28,679 nucleotides of DNA, taken from NCBI GenBank assembly GCA_040384585.1, contig JAZKJD010000001.1:1-28679 (forward strand). The letters run 5' to 3'. The translations under genes and the position numbers were made by a program. The notes under the pieces are model-generated. The model made no database searches. It was not told the origin of the DNA and saw only the letters and a list, made by a program, of their open reading frames with translations. This document shows positions 1 through 6,798 of this stretch, one piece after another; position 1 is the stretch's first letter, and every line of letters starts with the position of its first letter. Source of the stretch: JAZKJD01 sp040384585 (GTDB lineage Bacteria; Pseudomonadota; Gammaproteobacteria; Diplorickettsiales; Diplorickettsiaceae).

Positions 1-82
1 ATTCTCCCCTTGAAAATCCCCATCGCGCAAGGAAAGCACTTGAAAATGCGAGATCACATTTTCAAGTGCAATGGGTATAGAC
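1..82 (+). repeat. Palindromic intergenic repeat upstream of eno (family B, copy 1)
   Basis: Bases 1-27 recur exactly, inverted, at 19816-19842. They are followed by an inverted repeat with arms CACTTGAAAATG (38-49) and CATTTTCAAGTG (57-68), then by AATGGGTATAGAC (70-82), which also recurs inverted at 19761-19773. The repeat may continue to the left of the window. It ends 6 bases before the eno start codon, so the eno leader is largely made of repeat DNA. Confidence 0.75.
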
Positions 83-88
83 TACACC

Positions 89-1399
89 ATGTCAAAAATT
101 GCAAGTATTCATGCTTATGAAATTTTAGATTCACGAGGAAATCCCACTATTGAAACTGAAGTGGGTTTAATTTCGGGTGAAAAGGCGAGCGCTTGTGTTC
201 CTTCGGGTGCTTCAACGGGTTCGTTAGAAGCCTTAGAATTAAGAGATGCTGATCCAAATCGTTATAATGGAAAGGGTGTTTTAAAGGCGGTGCGGCAGGT
301 AAATACTTTACTGCGAAAAAATCTAGTCGGAAAAGAAGTAGAGGATCAAGCAGGTTTAGATGCGTTGATGATTGCACTGGATGATTCACCTAATAAGGCA
401 GGTTTAGGAGCTAATGCAGTGTTATCGGTTTCTTTAGCGATAGCGAAAGCCGCCGCTTTACATCGCCAGCAATACTTATACCAGTATTTTGCTAGCTTGA
501 TGGATTATAAACAGGATGAAAAGTTTATCATGCCAGTGCCAATGATGAATATTATCAATGGGGGTGTACATGCCGATAATAACCTTGATATTCAAGAATT
601 CATGATTTTACCGATAGGTGCTTCCTCTTTTTCTGAAGCGCTTCGTGCTGGAGTAGAGATTTTTCATGCCCTAAAGACTACACTCAAGCAAAAAGGTTTT
701 AATACCAATGTAGGTGACGAAGGTGGGTTTGCACCTGATTTACAATCCCATCAAGAGGCGATTGACTACATTTTAGAAGCCATTGCTAACGCTGGATATA
801 AAGCAGGAAAGGATATTTATTTAGGTTTAGATGCTGCAAGCACAGAGTTTTATAAGGAAAATAAGTATTGTTTAGAAAATAAAAAGTTGAATAGAGAGGA
901 GTGGATTTCTTATTTGGAAAATTTAGTAGAACAGTATCCTGTTATCAGCATAGAAGATGGTATGGCTGAAGCCGATCAAACTGGCTGGATACAGCTTACA
1001 CAACGATTGGGTAAAAAAATTCAGTTGGTAGGCGATGATTTGTTTGTTACTAACCCTAGATTATTTGCAGAAGGTATAAAAGCGCATTTAGCCAACGCTA
1101 TTCTTATCAAATTCAATCAGATCGGTACCTTAACTGAAACACTGCAGGCCATTACCATGGCAAAAAAAGCCAACTATGCCGCTATCATCTCTCATCGTTC
1201 AGGGGAAACAGAAGACACCACCATCGCAGATTTAGCGGTTGGCACAGGAGTTGGTCAAATCAAAACAGGTTCTGTTTGTCGCACCGATCGAGTTGCCAAA
1301 TATAATCGCTTATTGCATATTGAAACCGATCTACAAGCCAAGGCGATCTATGCTGGGTCTCAGATTTTTTCTAGCTTTGTAACAAGTCAATCAACATGA
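89..1399 (+). CDS. eno: Enolase (phosphopyruvate hydratase)
   Basis: Catalyses 2-phosphoglycerate to phosphoenolpyruvate in glycolysis; cytoplasmic, and in many bacteria a component of the RNA degradosome. The protein is full length (436 residues, E. coli 432). It begins MSKIASIHAYEILDSRGNPT, the usual enolase N-terminus with the DSRGNPT motif, carries the SGASTG loop, GDEGGFAPD, the metal-site motifs SIEDG and GDDLFVTN, the catalytic lysine region ILIKFNQIGT and the SHRSGETED signature near the C-terminus. I chose the ATG at 89 because it aligns with family starts; an in-frame ATG at 71 would add six residues encoded by the upstream repeat. No good Shine-Dalgarno sequence precedes 89; the nearest G-rich run is GGG at 73-75. 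The stop overlaps the ftsB start (ATGA). Confidence 0.97.
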   Translation: MSKIASIHAYEILDSRGNPTIETEVGLISGEKASACVPSGASTGSLEALELRDADPNRYNGKGVLKAVRQVNTLLRKNLVGKEVEDQAGLDALMIALDDSPNKAGLGANAVLSVSLAIAKAAALHRQQYLYQYFASLMDYKQDEKFIMPVPMMNIINGGVHADNNLDIQEFMILPIGASSFSEALRAGVEIFHALKTTLKQKGFNTNVGDEGGFAPDLQSHQEAIDYILEAIANAGYKAGKDIYLGLDAASTEFYKENKYCLENKKLNREEWISYLENLVEQYPVISIEDGMAEADQTGWIQLTQRLGKKIQLVGDDLFVTNPRLFAEGIKAHLANAILIKFNQIGTLTETLQAITMAKKANYAAIISHRSGETEDTTIADLAVGTGVGQIKTGSVCRTDRVAKYNRLLHIETDLQAKAIYAGSQIFSSFVTSQST

Positions 1400-1689
1400 A
1401 ACTGCTTATTATTATTTTGGCACTACTCTTTTTAGTATTGCAATATAAGTTATGGTTTGAACCCGATGGATTGTGGCGAGTACAACGACTTAAACAACAA
1501 ATTGCAATACAAACAAAGGAAAATTTGCAATTAAGCCAACGGAATGAGGAACTTATTGTAGAAATTAAGGATCTTAAAATAGGCCGTGCGGCATTAGAGG
1601 CGCACGCGCGCAATGACCTCAATATGATAAAACCCAATGAATTATTTTACCTTATTGTAGATAAAGATAAGAAAAACAATTCCCCGTAG
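1396..1689 (+). CDS. ftsB: Cell division protein FtsB
   Basis: Small bitopic divisome protein that bridges FtsL and FtsQ. The 97 residues show the expected plan: a short cytoplasmic N-terminus, one membrane segment (about residues 3-19), then a periplasmic coiled coil (about 25-65) rich in Q, E, L and R, and a small C-terminal domain with the family-like stretch ARNDLNMIKPNELFYLIV. It starts inside the eno stop codon, so the two genes are probably translationally coupled; eno-ftsB adjacency is common in gammaproteobacteria. ispD, which often follows ftsB, is absent: the reading frame ends at TAG 1687-1689, where a tRNA fragment and accessory DNA begin. Confidence 0.93.
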   Translation: MKLLIIILALLFLVLQYKLWFEPDGLWRVQRLKQQIAIQTKENLQLSQRNEELIVEIKDLKIGRAALEAHARNDLNMIKPNELFYLIVDKDKKNNSP

Positions 1690-1735
1690 ATTCGTAATCA
1701 GTAGGTCGGACGTTCGATTCGTCGCATAGGCACCA
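1689..1735 (+). pseudogene. 3' fragment of tRNA-Thr(CGT), probable integration scar
   Basis: From about 1689 the sequence follows the 3' half of a tRNA: anticodon loop TTCGTAA (1691-1697; anticodon CGT at 1693-1695, threonine), the 3' side of the anticodon stem, AGGTC variable loop, a T arm with loop TTCGATT whose stem pairs at 4 of 5 positions, acceptor strand CATAGGC, then ACCA ending at 1735. No 5' half lies upstream; that DNA is ftsB coding sequence. Many integrases insert at tRNA 3' ends and leave such duplications, so I read it as an att-type remnant bordering the 1.7-4.76 kb accessory patch. No integrase gene is seen. Confidence 0.7.
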
Positions 1736-1800
1736 GTAAAATCAAGGGTTTATAGGGTCTTATTGCTCTTTTTTTAAGTAAGGTGATTTTTCTTGCTTTT

Positions 1801-1912
1801 CATTTACTTGTTTTTGAGTTATTGATCGTGGTATAGCAACGGAGTTTACACACCAGGGTATGTTGACAATTGCACGATGATGGCTACAAGGGTGCTTTAG
1901 TGGCAGAACCTA
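1801..1912. repeat. Half copy of the core-conserved palindromic element (family A)
   Basis: Contains GAGTTATTG, then AACGGAGTTTACAC (1838-1851), matching the core of the complete element at 10482-10626, and ends with GATGGC, TACAAGGGTGCTTTAG and TGGCAGAACCTA, which match the right end of that element with a few changes. The left terminal repeat is not recognisable. Its last three bases (1910-1912) are the TAG stop codon of the minus-strand regulator gene. Confidence 0.6.
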
Positions 1913-2635
1913 AAATTTAGAGGGTTTCCAGATCCGTATGATGGGTGCTAGGGCATTAATCTTTATATTACGTAAAGGAGGAAATTCTAAAGAAGCTTCG
2001 GGATTAATAACATATAAGTCAAAGCTATTAATAGACTGACCAATTCTAATACGTCTAATCCCAGGTTTATTTTTTTCGATTTCAACGATACAGTCTATTC
2101 CATTTGCGAGCTCCATATTTTTTCCGGTTAATTTTTTCCCAGCGACAATATCCCCTTTACAATATAGAGGATGCATACTGTCATCATTTATCAGATGAAC
2201 GAGACTCTCGGGATGAATTTTTTGAAATACCTGTAATTCCTCTTTGATTTTTTCTTCTAAATAAGAAGAATTTTCTTCACGAATCGTTTGCTGGAAAGAT
2301 TCAATCGAAGCATAATTAAGCTTCGATAGTTTACTAGGGTCAATAATTTTAGCTTGAGCACCTAATCCAGACATTAGCCATATCGTTGAACACTCAATAC
2401 CTTCTTCTCTCATGGCTTTACATACTTTTTTTGCCCCTCGTTCTGTTATGCTGCTATAGCCTTGCTCCCAATAATTAATCGTTGTTAATCCTATGTTGCA
2501 ATGTTGTGCAAATTCTTTCATGGAAAGACGCGCCATTTTTCGCAAGAATCTAATACGATGAGCGCGTTCTTGAATCTCTAATGGGATTTCAGTTTTATTT
2601 TTTTTCTTGTCAGACTCTTTTAATTGTTTATCCAT
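1910..2635 (-). CDS. HTH transcriptional regulator with S24/LexA-like C-terminal domain
   Basis: A 241-residue protein built like a phage CI-type repressor. Residues about 26-85 form a helix-turn-helix (RIRFLRKMARLSMKEFAQHC, then IGLTTINYWEQG). Residues about 140-238 resemble the LexA/S24 fold: NDDSMHPLYCKGDIVAG has the serine (S153) of the SM(x)P signature. The position where the catalytic lysine is usually found carries arginines (R194/R195 in IRRIRIG), and I see no convincing Ala-Gly cleavage site in the linker, so self-cleavage is doubtful. It probably controls genes of a past or present mobile element. It stands alone, with a dyad upstream at 2860-2881. Its TAG stop is the first three bases of a repeat-element end. 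Confidence 0.8.
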   Translation of the reverse strand: MDKQLKESDKKKNKTEIPLEIQERAHRIRFLRKMARLSMKEFAQHCNIGLTTINYWEQGYSSITERGAKKVCKAMREEGIECSTIWLMSGLGAQAKIIDPSKLSKLNYASIESFQQTIREENSSYLEEKIKEELQVFQKIHPESLVHLINDDSMHPLYCKGDIVAGKKLTGKNMELANGIDCIVEIEKNKPGIRRIRIGQSINSFDLYVINPEASLEFPPLRNIKINALAPIIRIWKPSKF

Positions 2636-3202
2636 TTATAGTAATACCAAATTTGACATTAAATATCTGTTAAGATAAAATTCAATCTCCATTAAAGATA
2701 ATAGGAGGTAATAAAAAGATTAAATTTTATAATTAGATTTTTGTGTGTTGGTTTAAATGCATTGTGTTTATCTTTACGTTGAATTACGTGTAGCGGAAAT
2801 CTTTATAAAGTTAAGAAATAAGATTTAGCTATCACCAGTTTTTATGTATCTCTTTAAATTAGGGTATGTAGCCATACCCTAGTAACGTGCCATTTTTTGG
2901 AGTTAGTTTAACTTTAATTCTGGTTAAGGGACCTATATCAATTAGAAATTTGGCTTCAAGACGAGATACGATGTTGGCGAACAGCGCAGCCTAGCCGATA
3001 TCGCAATAACGATTGAAGTAAAAATCAACTTATAGAGCCGTCCTTAATGAGATCAAAAAATAGCATGCACGATGTTGCCATATTTAAGAAATCATAGGTG
3101 TTTATTTGAGTCTAAGAGCCATTATAACGAATATTCGCCTTGGAGTGGATAGTTTATATCCATTTTTTTAAAAAAAGGTATTTGTTTGATTTTAGATTTT
3201 AG
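2636..3202. other. 567-bp AT-rich gap, no intact gene
   Basis: Holds the upstream region of the HTH/S24 regulator, a 9-bp-stem dyad (2860-2881), and, towards 3100-3200, probably the decayed 5' end of the transposase remnant that becomes readable at about 3203. I find no tRNA, no open frame of useful length and no clear terminator. Confidence 0.5.
2860..2881. promoter_or_regulatory. Perfect inverted repeat upstream of the regulator, possible operator
   Basis: TAGGGTATG (2860-2868) and CATACCCTA (2873-2881) pair over 9 bp around a 4-base loop. It lies about 225 bases upstream of the HTH/S24 gene start. Dyads of this size are typical operators for dimeric CI-type repressors, but there is only one copy and no promoter is obvious, so a hairpin role is equally possible. 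Confidence 0.3.
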
Positions 3203-3489
3203 GTGAAAACCGGGGGCAGGGTTTGGATTTTCTGGGGTGGAGTATTAAACGTAGATGATTCTGTTTTAGACAAACCTTATAGCGTTCCTAAGAAAGCGGC
3301 ATTTATTGATTATTTTTGGTCTGGGAAACACCATACCGTTGTGAAAGGAATCAGTTTAATTACCCTGTGTTATACAGATATTCACGGTATAGCTGTACCT
3401 GTTAACTATCGAATTTGTGATAAGTCATCAGGGAAAAACTAAAAATGATTACTTTCGTGAAAGGTTAACGGAGGTGCTTGCTTGGGGAT
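3203..3489 (+). pseudogene. Transposase remnant, N-terminal/middle part (DDE, IS701/IS4-like)
   Basis: The frame reads GVLNVDDSVLDKPYS, WSGKHHTVVKGISLITLCYT and VPVNYRICDKSSGK, the run around the first catalytic aspartate and following strands of IS701/IS4-type transposases (typically DD(T/S)VLDKPYS, WSG..H.VVKGI, DYRIYD). The frame stops at 3440-3442, but shifting the frame at about 3438 continues the homologous text as TKNDYFRERLTEVLAWGL up to about 3490. There the sequence is cut by a MITE end. It is therefore frameshifted and interrupted and cannot make a working enzyme. Confidence 0.72.
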
Positions 3490-3660
3490 TAAGCAGACTG
3501 CATTAAATAACCATGAGATTTAACAATCTATGGGGTTCAGATGCGAAGGGGTGACGCGAAGGCTAGCCTATCATCCTATTTTGAAAAAAATAGGTGATGG
3601 GTGCCGGAAGCGGAAGGACCCCGAGCATATAATGATAATTATTTTTATGATAGTTATTTA
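3490..3660 (+). mobile_element. Truncated MITE, second copy of the 7808-7993 element
   Basis: Begins TAAGCAGACTGCATTAAATA, the same 20-base end as the complete element at 7808-7993, and follows the reverse complement of that copy along its length, including AGATTTAACAATC, GGGGTGACGCGA, ATCCTATTTTGAAAAAAATA and GGTGCCGGAAGCGG. At TATTTA (3655-3660) the match stops: the remaining right end is missing and GGGTGTGTCGTC follows directly. The copy sits inside the broken transposase gene. Confidence 0.82.
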
Positions 3661-3677
3661 GGGTGTGTCGTCATTAA

Positions 3678-3890
3678 CCAGTGTGTCGTATTGAACGTTT
3701 CCAAGTTCGTAATGAAAAATCCATTAAAAATAACATATTTTGTGCTTTAAAGGCTTTTGTTCAACTCGAGTTATTGCGTTTTAATCGAGTTATTTCTAAT
3801 TGGTATGAGATTAGCAAAAATCTATATTTGAGCACAATTCGAAACTTTATCATTGCCTATGTAAAATGCTCTATCCCTGTCAATGCATAA
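3678..3890 (+). pseudogene. Transposase remnant, C-terminal part
   Basis: The frame gives CRIERFQVRNEKSIKNNIFC, ALKAFVQLELLRF and NWYEISKNLYLSTIRNFI, which reads like the C-terminal end of the same IS701/IS4-type transposase whose middle part is at 3203-3489 (the ERFQVR...ALKAFV...NWY...RNFI pattern is characteristic of the last 60 residues). A stop codon lies just upstream in frame at 3675-3677, and the stretch containing the remaining catalytic residues is missing. Dead remnant. Confidence 0.6.
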
Positions 3891-4010
3891 GGCCTAAACC
3901 TAGTGATTTTATAAAAAGTAGATGATGGGGCAGGATCGTGCAAACAATTTTTTGTCTCCTATGGAGGCAATTTAAAAATAATAAATAATTTTTTATGAAG
4001 GAAAATAATA

Positions 4011-4586
4011 ATGTTAGCGTTAAAATTGCCAGTAGAGTTAAAATCAGCCGGTGTTGAAATAAATTTTCATACTTCGTTAACTCGCTATACAAACCAATAT
4101 TCTTTCGTGGGAAAAGTTTCTCATCCTTTCATGCCGAGTGTATTATCAATCGATGGTAATAAAATTTGCCAAAAAGTTAATGAAATACTTCTGAAAAAAT
4201 TGGATTGTTCTGTAGAATTAGCTTGGACAGTAGAAGGTACTTTAGCAAAGTTAGCTACTCCATATGAAGTCATTTTTTTGGAAATATGTTTACCTGATTT
4301 TGCTAGAGGTGAAATGCTTGTTAATTTGATTCGTCATGATAAAAGAAGCGTTAATAAAAAAACACCTATCATTGTTATTAGCAGTTGGTTGGAAGCGGCT
4401 TTTAAAAAGAAATGTTTTTCTATAGGAGTTTCTTCTATTTTTATAAAGCCTATTTTAGCGGTGGATTTTGAAAATGTTTTAAGGCGGCATGGTATTAATT
4501 TTAAGTTATCTTCTTGGGAATCCTCATCGCGAACTGAGATATCCCCACGAAAATTAGCCTACCCTAGCCATCTTCTTCAGTGCTAG
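4011..4586 (+). CDS. Degenerate response-regulator receiver protein
   Basis: 191 residues, with a good ribosome site (AAGGA at 3998-4002). Residues about 42-158 follow the CheY-like receiver fold: SVLSIDGNKICQKVNEILLK, then YEVIFLEICLPD, then IIVISS and FIKPI. Compared with functional receivers, the acidic pair is reduced to one aspartate (D48, followed by G49), and the phospho-acceptor aspartate in the FMDI position is glutamate (E91, FLEI). The switch Ser (S124/S125) and the conserved lysine (K146) remain. It should therefore not be phosphorylated normally and may mimic a permanently active state or act by protein contact. There is no output domain; residues 1-40 are unassigned and the tail is polar. 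It lies between IS-like inverted repeats, with no kinase gene nearby. Confidence 0.7.
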   Translation: MLALKLPVELKSAGVEINFHTSLTRYTNQYSFVGKVSHPFMPSVLSIDGNKICQKVNEILLKKLDCSVELAWTVEGTLAKLATPYEVIFLEICLPDFARGEMLVNLIRHDKRSVNKKTPIIVISSWLEAAFKKKCFSIGVSSIFIKPILAVDFENVLRRHGINFKLSSWESSSRTEISPRKLAYPSHLLQC

Positions 4587-4587
4587 T

Positions 4588-4655
4588 GGTCCTGCCAAAA
4601 AGGGACTCCCTTTTTGGCATCCCTCGCTGGGTAAACGCGAGATGCCCACAGGACC
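4588..4655. repeat. Three-way-junction palindrome after the receiver gene
   Basis: An outer stem GGTCCTG (4588-4594) / CAGGACC (4649-4655) encloses two hairpins: GCCAAAAAGGGA / TCCCTTTTTGGC (4594-4618, 12 bp around one base) and GCAT, CTCGC / GCGAG, ATGC (4617-4645). It starts 2 bases after the stop codon at 4584-4586. It could end transcription or be a small folded mobile element; there is no clean T run after it. Confidence 0.55.
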
Positions 4656-4772
4656 CTGAGGCTAAAAAAACTATAGCAAGATCAGCCACCATGCCCATAA
4701 CAATGCAGAATGAGCGATTGTTTACCATTAGTATTATTTACTTTTTCTAAATGACGACACACCCTAATACTT

Positions 4773-5474
4773 TTAGACGATTCTAACTAATTGTCCATCT
4801 TCTATCTGTAATACTTTATCCATGCGACTCGCAAGTTTTCGATCATGGGTTACAATGATGAGGCTAGTATTAAATGCATCATTTAATTCTAATAGTGTTT
4901 GATATACCTGTTCTGCGGTATGGCTGTCTAGGTTACCCGTAGGCTCATCGGCTAATATACACAGTGGGTCATTGACTACAGCCCTAACAATCGCTGTTCG
5001 TTGTCGTTCTCCACCAGAAAGCTCACCTAATTTATGATGTTGTCGGGATACGAGCCCCACTTTTTTAAGTAACGACAGCGCTTTTTTTTCTGCTAGTCTG
5101 GGATTGGTGCCACTTATCAATAAAGGAATGCAAGTATTTTCTAATACGGTAAATTCAGGCAATAAATGATGAAATTGGTAGATAAAACCGAGATAACGAT
5201 TTCTCAAATGGCTGCGTTTTATCTCATTTAGTGTCGCTAGATTGTGTCCTGCAATAAAAACTTGACCGCCACTGGCTTGATCAAGACCACTCAGCAAATG
5301 AAGTAATGTACTTTTGCCAGCCCCGGAAGGACCTACAATAGCAATTCGTTCTCGCGATTGTATTGAAAAATTAATAGGTTTCAGTACTTCGACGTAAAGT
5401 GAACCATCATGAAATATCTTTGTTAGATTTTTACAGGCAAGTATTTTTTCACTGTTCACATCCTTATTATTCAT
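4773..5474 (-). CDS. lolD: Lipoprotein-releasing ABC transporter ATPase LolD
   Basis: ATPase of the LolCDE complex that extracts outer-membrane lipoproteins from the inner membrane and passes them to LolA. The 233 residues have every ABC motif: Walker A GPSGAGKST (48-56), Q-loop YQFHHLLPEFTVLEN (Q100), signature LSGGERQ (152-158), Walker B LCILADEPTGNLD (D176, E177) and H-loop IIVTHD (H210). The FHHLLPEF sequence after the Q-loop is typical of LolD rather than MacB or FtsE. The start codon overlaps the end of lolC by 8 bases, so they form one translational unit. The stop codon lies 8 bases from the end of the neighbouring IS-like segment; no terminator is visible. Confidence 0.94.
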   Translation of the reverse strand: MNNKDVNSEKILACKNLTKIFHDGSLYVEVLKPINFSIQSRERIAIVGPSGAGKSTLLHLLSGLDQASGGQVFIAGHNLATLNEIKRSHLRNRYLGFIYQFHHLLPEFTVLENTCIPLLISGTNPRLAEKKALSLLKKVGLVSRQHHKLGELSGGERQRTAIVRAVVNDPLCILADEPTGNLDSHTAEQVYQTLLELNDAFNTSLIIVTHDRKLASRMDKVLQIEDGQLVRIV

Positions 5475-6720
5475 AGCGTAAAGCCTCTGCCGGTGCTGTT
5501 CTAGCGGCTTTTAAGGCGGGATAGATTGTTCCTAGCAAACTCATTCCTAAGGCGGCTAGACAAATATGGATAATATCTGCGCTTTCAATTTTTGAGGGTA
5601 GTCTATCGACAAAGAAATAGACATTAGAGGCAAGAATTTCTGTATGAAAAATATGTTCTAAAAAACTAACGATATCACTGGCGTAGAAGGCTAGTAAAAG
5701 TCCTGCTATTAACCCGATCAACGTTCCTAGCAGTCCAATGATACAGCCCTGAACCATAAAAATACCTAAAATCGTACTCGGTGTTGCACCGAGGGTGCGC
5801 AAAATTGCGATATCTGATTGTTTATCCGTCACTACCATCATTAAAGAAGAAACGAGATTAAATGCTGAAATGGCAACCAACAAAAGTAAGATAAAAAACA
5901 TCATTCTTTTTTCTAAAGAAATGGCATACATCAAGCTACCATAGGTACTGGTCCAGTCGGTAATTTGGTAAGTAGGCGGTAGTTGTTTAGAAAGTGCTAG
6001 AGAAACCTTTGGTGCTGCAAAGAGATCATTGAGTTTGAGTCGCAAACCGGTGACGCCTTGGCCTAATTGAAAAAGTGTTTGCGCATCCCGCATAGCAATA
6101 TAAGCCATATTACTTTCAAAGCCAAAACTGCGTCCTACACGGAAAATACCGGATACGGTGAATGTTTTAAAACGCGGCATAATACCAGCAGGGGTTAAGG
6201 CAATGCGTGGCGTGATGACATTGATTTTATCGCCAGTATTTATGCCTAGTTCCATGGCTAATTCTTCTCCTATCACAATGTCATAGTGTCCAGGTAATAA
6301 ATCAAATTTACCTTCAACAATTTTACTGGGTATTTCGGAAACCTTTCTTTCTTGTTCTGGTATGACACCTGATAGCATAATTGGATGGGGTTGACCCAGA
6401 TTGACAAGCATGCCTTGCCCCATCACAAAGGGTGCTGCCGCTAGCACATGAGGTTGTTGTAATACGGTTTTTCGTAATGAATTGGTATCAGAAATGGCTT
6501 GGCCAGTGGTGGAAGTGATAGCAACTTGTGTTGCCATGCTAAAGATACGAGTACGAATTTCCTGATCAAAACCATTCATAACGGATAAAACCGTGATCAA
6601 AACCATGACACCTAAGGCGATGCCTATCATCGATGTGAGTGAAATAAATGAAATAAAATGGTTACGTCTTTTAGCACGTGTGTAACGTAGACCGATATAA
6701 AGAGCAATGGGACGAAACAC
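5467..6720 (-). CDS. lolC: Lipoprotein-releasing system permease LolC/LolE
   Basis: Membrane subunit of the Lol lipoprotein exporter. The 417 residues show the family plan: a first membrane segment (about 22-48) after the short amphipathic start YIGLRYTRAKRRNHFISFIS, a large periplasmic domain (about 50-265), then three C-terminal membrane segments (about 270-300, 315-350, 378-400) with the FtsX/MacB-type text SDIAILRTLGA and a C-terminal PALKAARTAPAEALRYE. Only one LolC/E-type gene is in this cluster. Either a second permease (LolE) is elsewhere or a single protein forms both halves, as with LolF in some gammaproteobacteria. fabI lies upstream on the same strand, separated by a palindrome. 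Confidence 0.9.
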   Translation of the reverse strand: MFRPIALYIGLRYTRAKRRNHFISFISLTSMIGIALGVMVLITVLSVMNGFDQEIRTRIFSMATQVAITSTTGQAISDTNSLRKTVLQQPHVLAAAPFVMGQGMLVNLGQPHPIMLSGVIPEQERKVSEIPSKIVEGKFDLLPGHYDIVIGEELAMELGINTGDKINVITPRIALTPAGIMPRFKTFTVSGIFRVGRSFGFESNMAYIAMRDAQTLFQLGQGVTGLRLKLNDLFAAPKVSLALSKQLPPTYQITDWTSTYGSLMYAISLEKRMMFFILLLLVAISAFNLVSSLMMVVTDKQSDIAILRTLGATPSTILGIFMVQGCIIGLLGTLIGLIAGLLLAFYASDIVSFLEHIFHTEILASNVYFFVDRLPSKIESADIIHICLAALGMSLLGTIYPALKAARTAPAEALRYE

Positions 6721-6739
6721 GTTACCAACCTAAAAGAAA

Positions 6740-6786
6740 GTACTTGAAGTTGTGAATTCGCAACTTCAAGTACAATGGATATATGC
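6740..6786 (+). repeat. Palindromic repeat between fabI and lolC (family B, copy 2)
   Basis: GTACTTGAAGTTG (6740-6752) and CAACTTCAAGTAC (6761-6773) pair perfectly around an 8-base centre, TGAATTCG. They are followed by AATGGATATATGCG, close to the AATGGGTATAGAC that follows the same palindrome type at 70-82 and (inverted) 19761-19773. It occupies most of the 78-base gap. There is no T run, so a terminator is unlikely; RNA processing or a mobile repeat is more plausible. Confidence 0.75.
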
Positions 6787-6798
6787 GTATAAAGGTAT

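Larger units (their letters stand above)
3661..4764. mobile_element. 1.1-kb segment bounded by 15-bp inverted repeats
   Basis: GGGTGTGTCGTCATT at 3661-3675 is exactly repeated in inverse orientation at 4750-4764, with TA on both outer sides (3659-3660 and 4765-4766) as a possible 2-bp target duplication. Inside are the C-terminal transposase remnant, the response-regulator-like gene and a three-way-junction palindrome, but no complete transposase. It looks like a decayed IS or a non-autonomous unit carrying a passenger gene. The left end cuts into the MITE's right end; the right end lies 8 bases from the lolD stop codon. Confidence 0.65.

Noticed and set aside
71..88. Earlier enolase start adding six residues
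   Set aside because: The extra residues are encoded by repeat DNA and do not match enolase N-termini.
3880..4092. Minus-strand 70-residue hydrophobic frame
   Set aside because: Overlaps the receiver gene start and AT-rich leader; no ribosome site or family resemblance.
6740..6773. Palindrome as intrinsic terminator of fabI
   Set aside because: No T run follows on either strand and the same repeat occurs elsewhere in other contexts.
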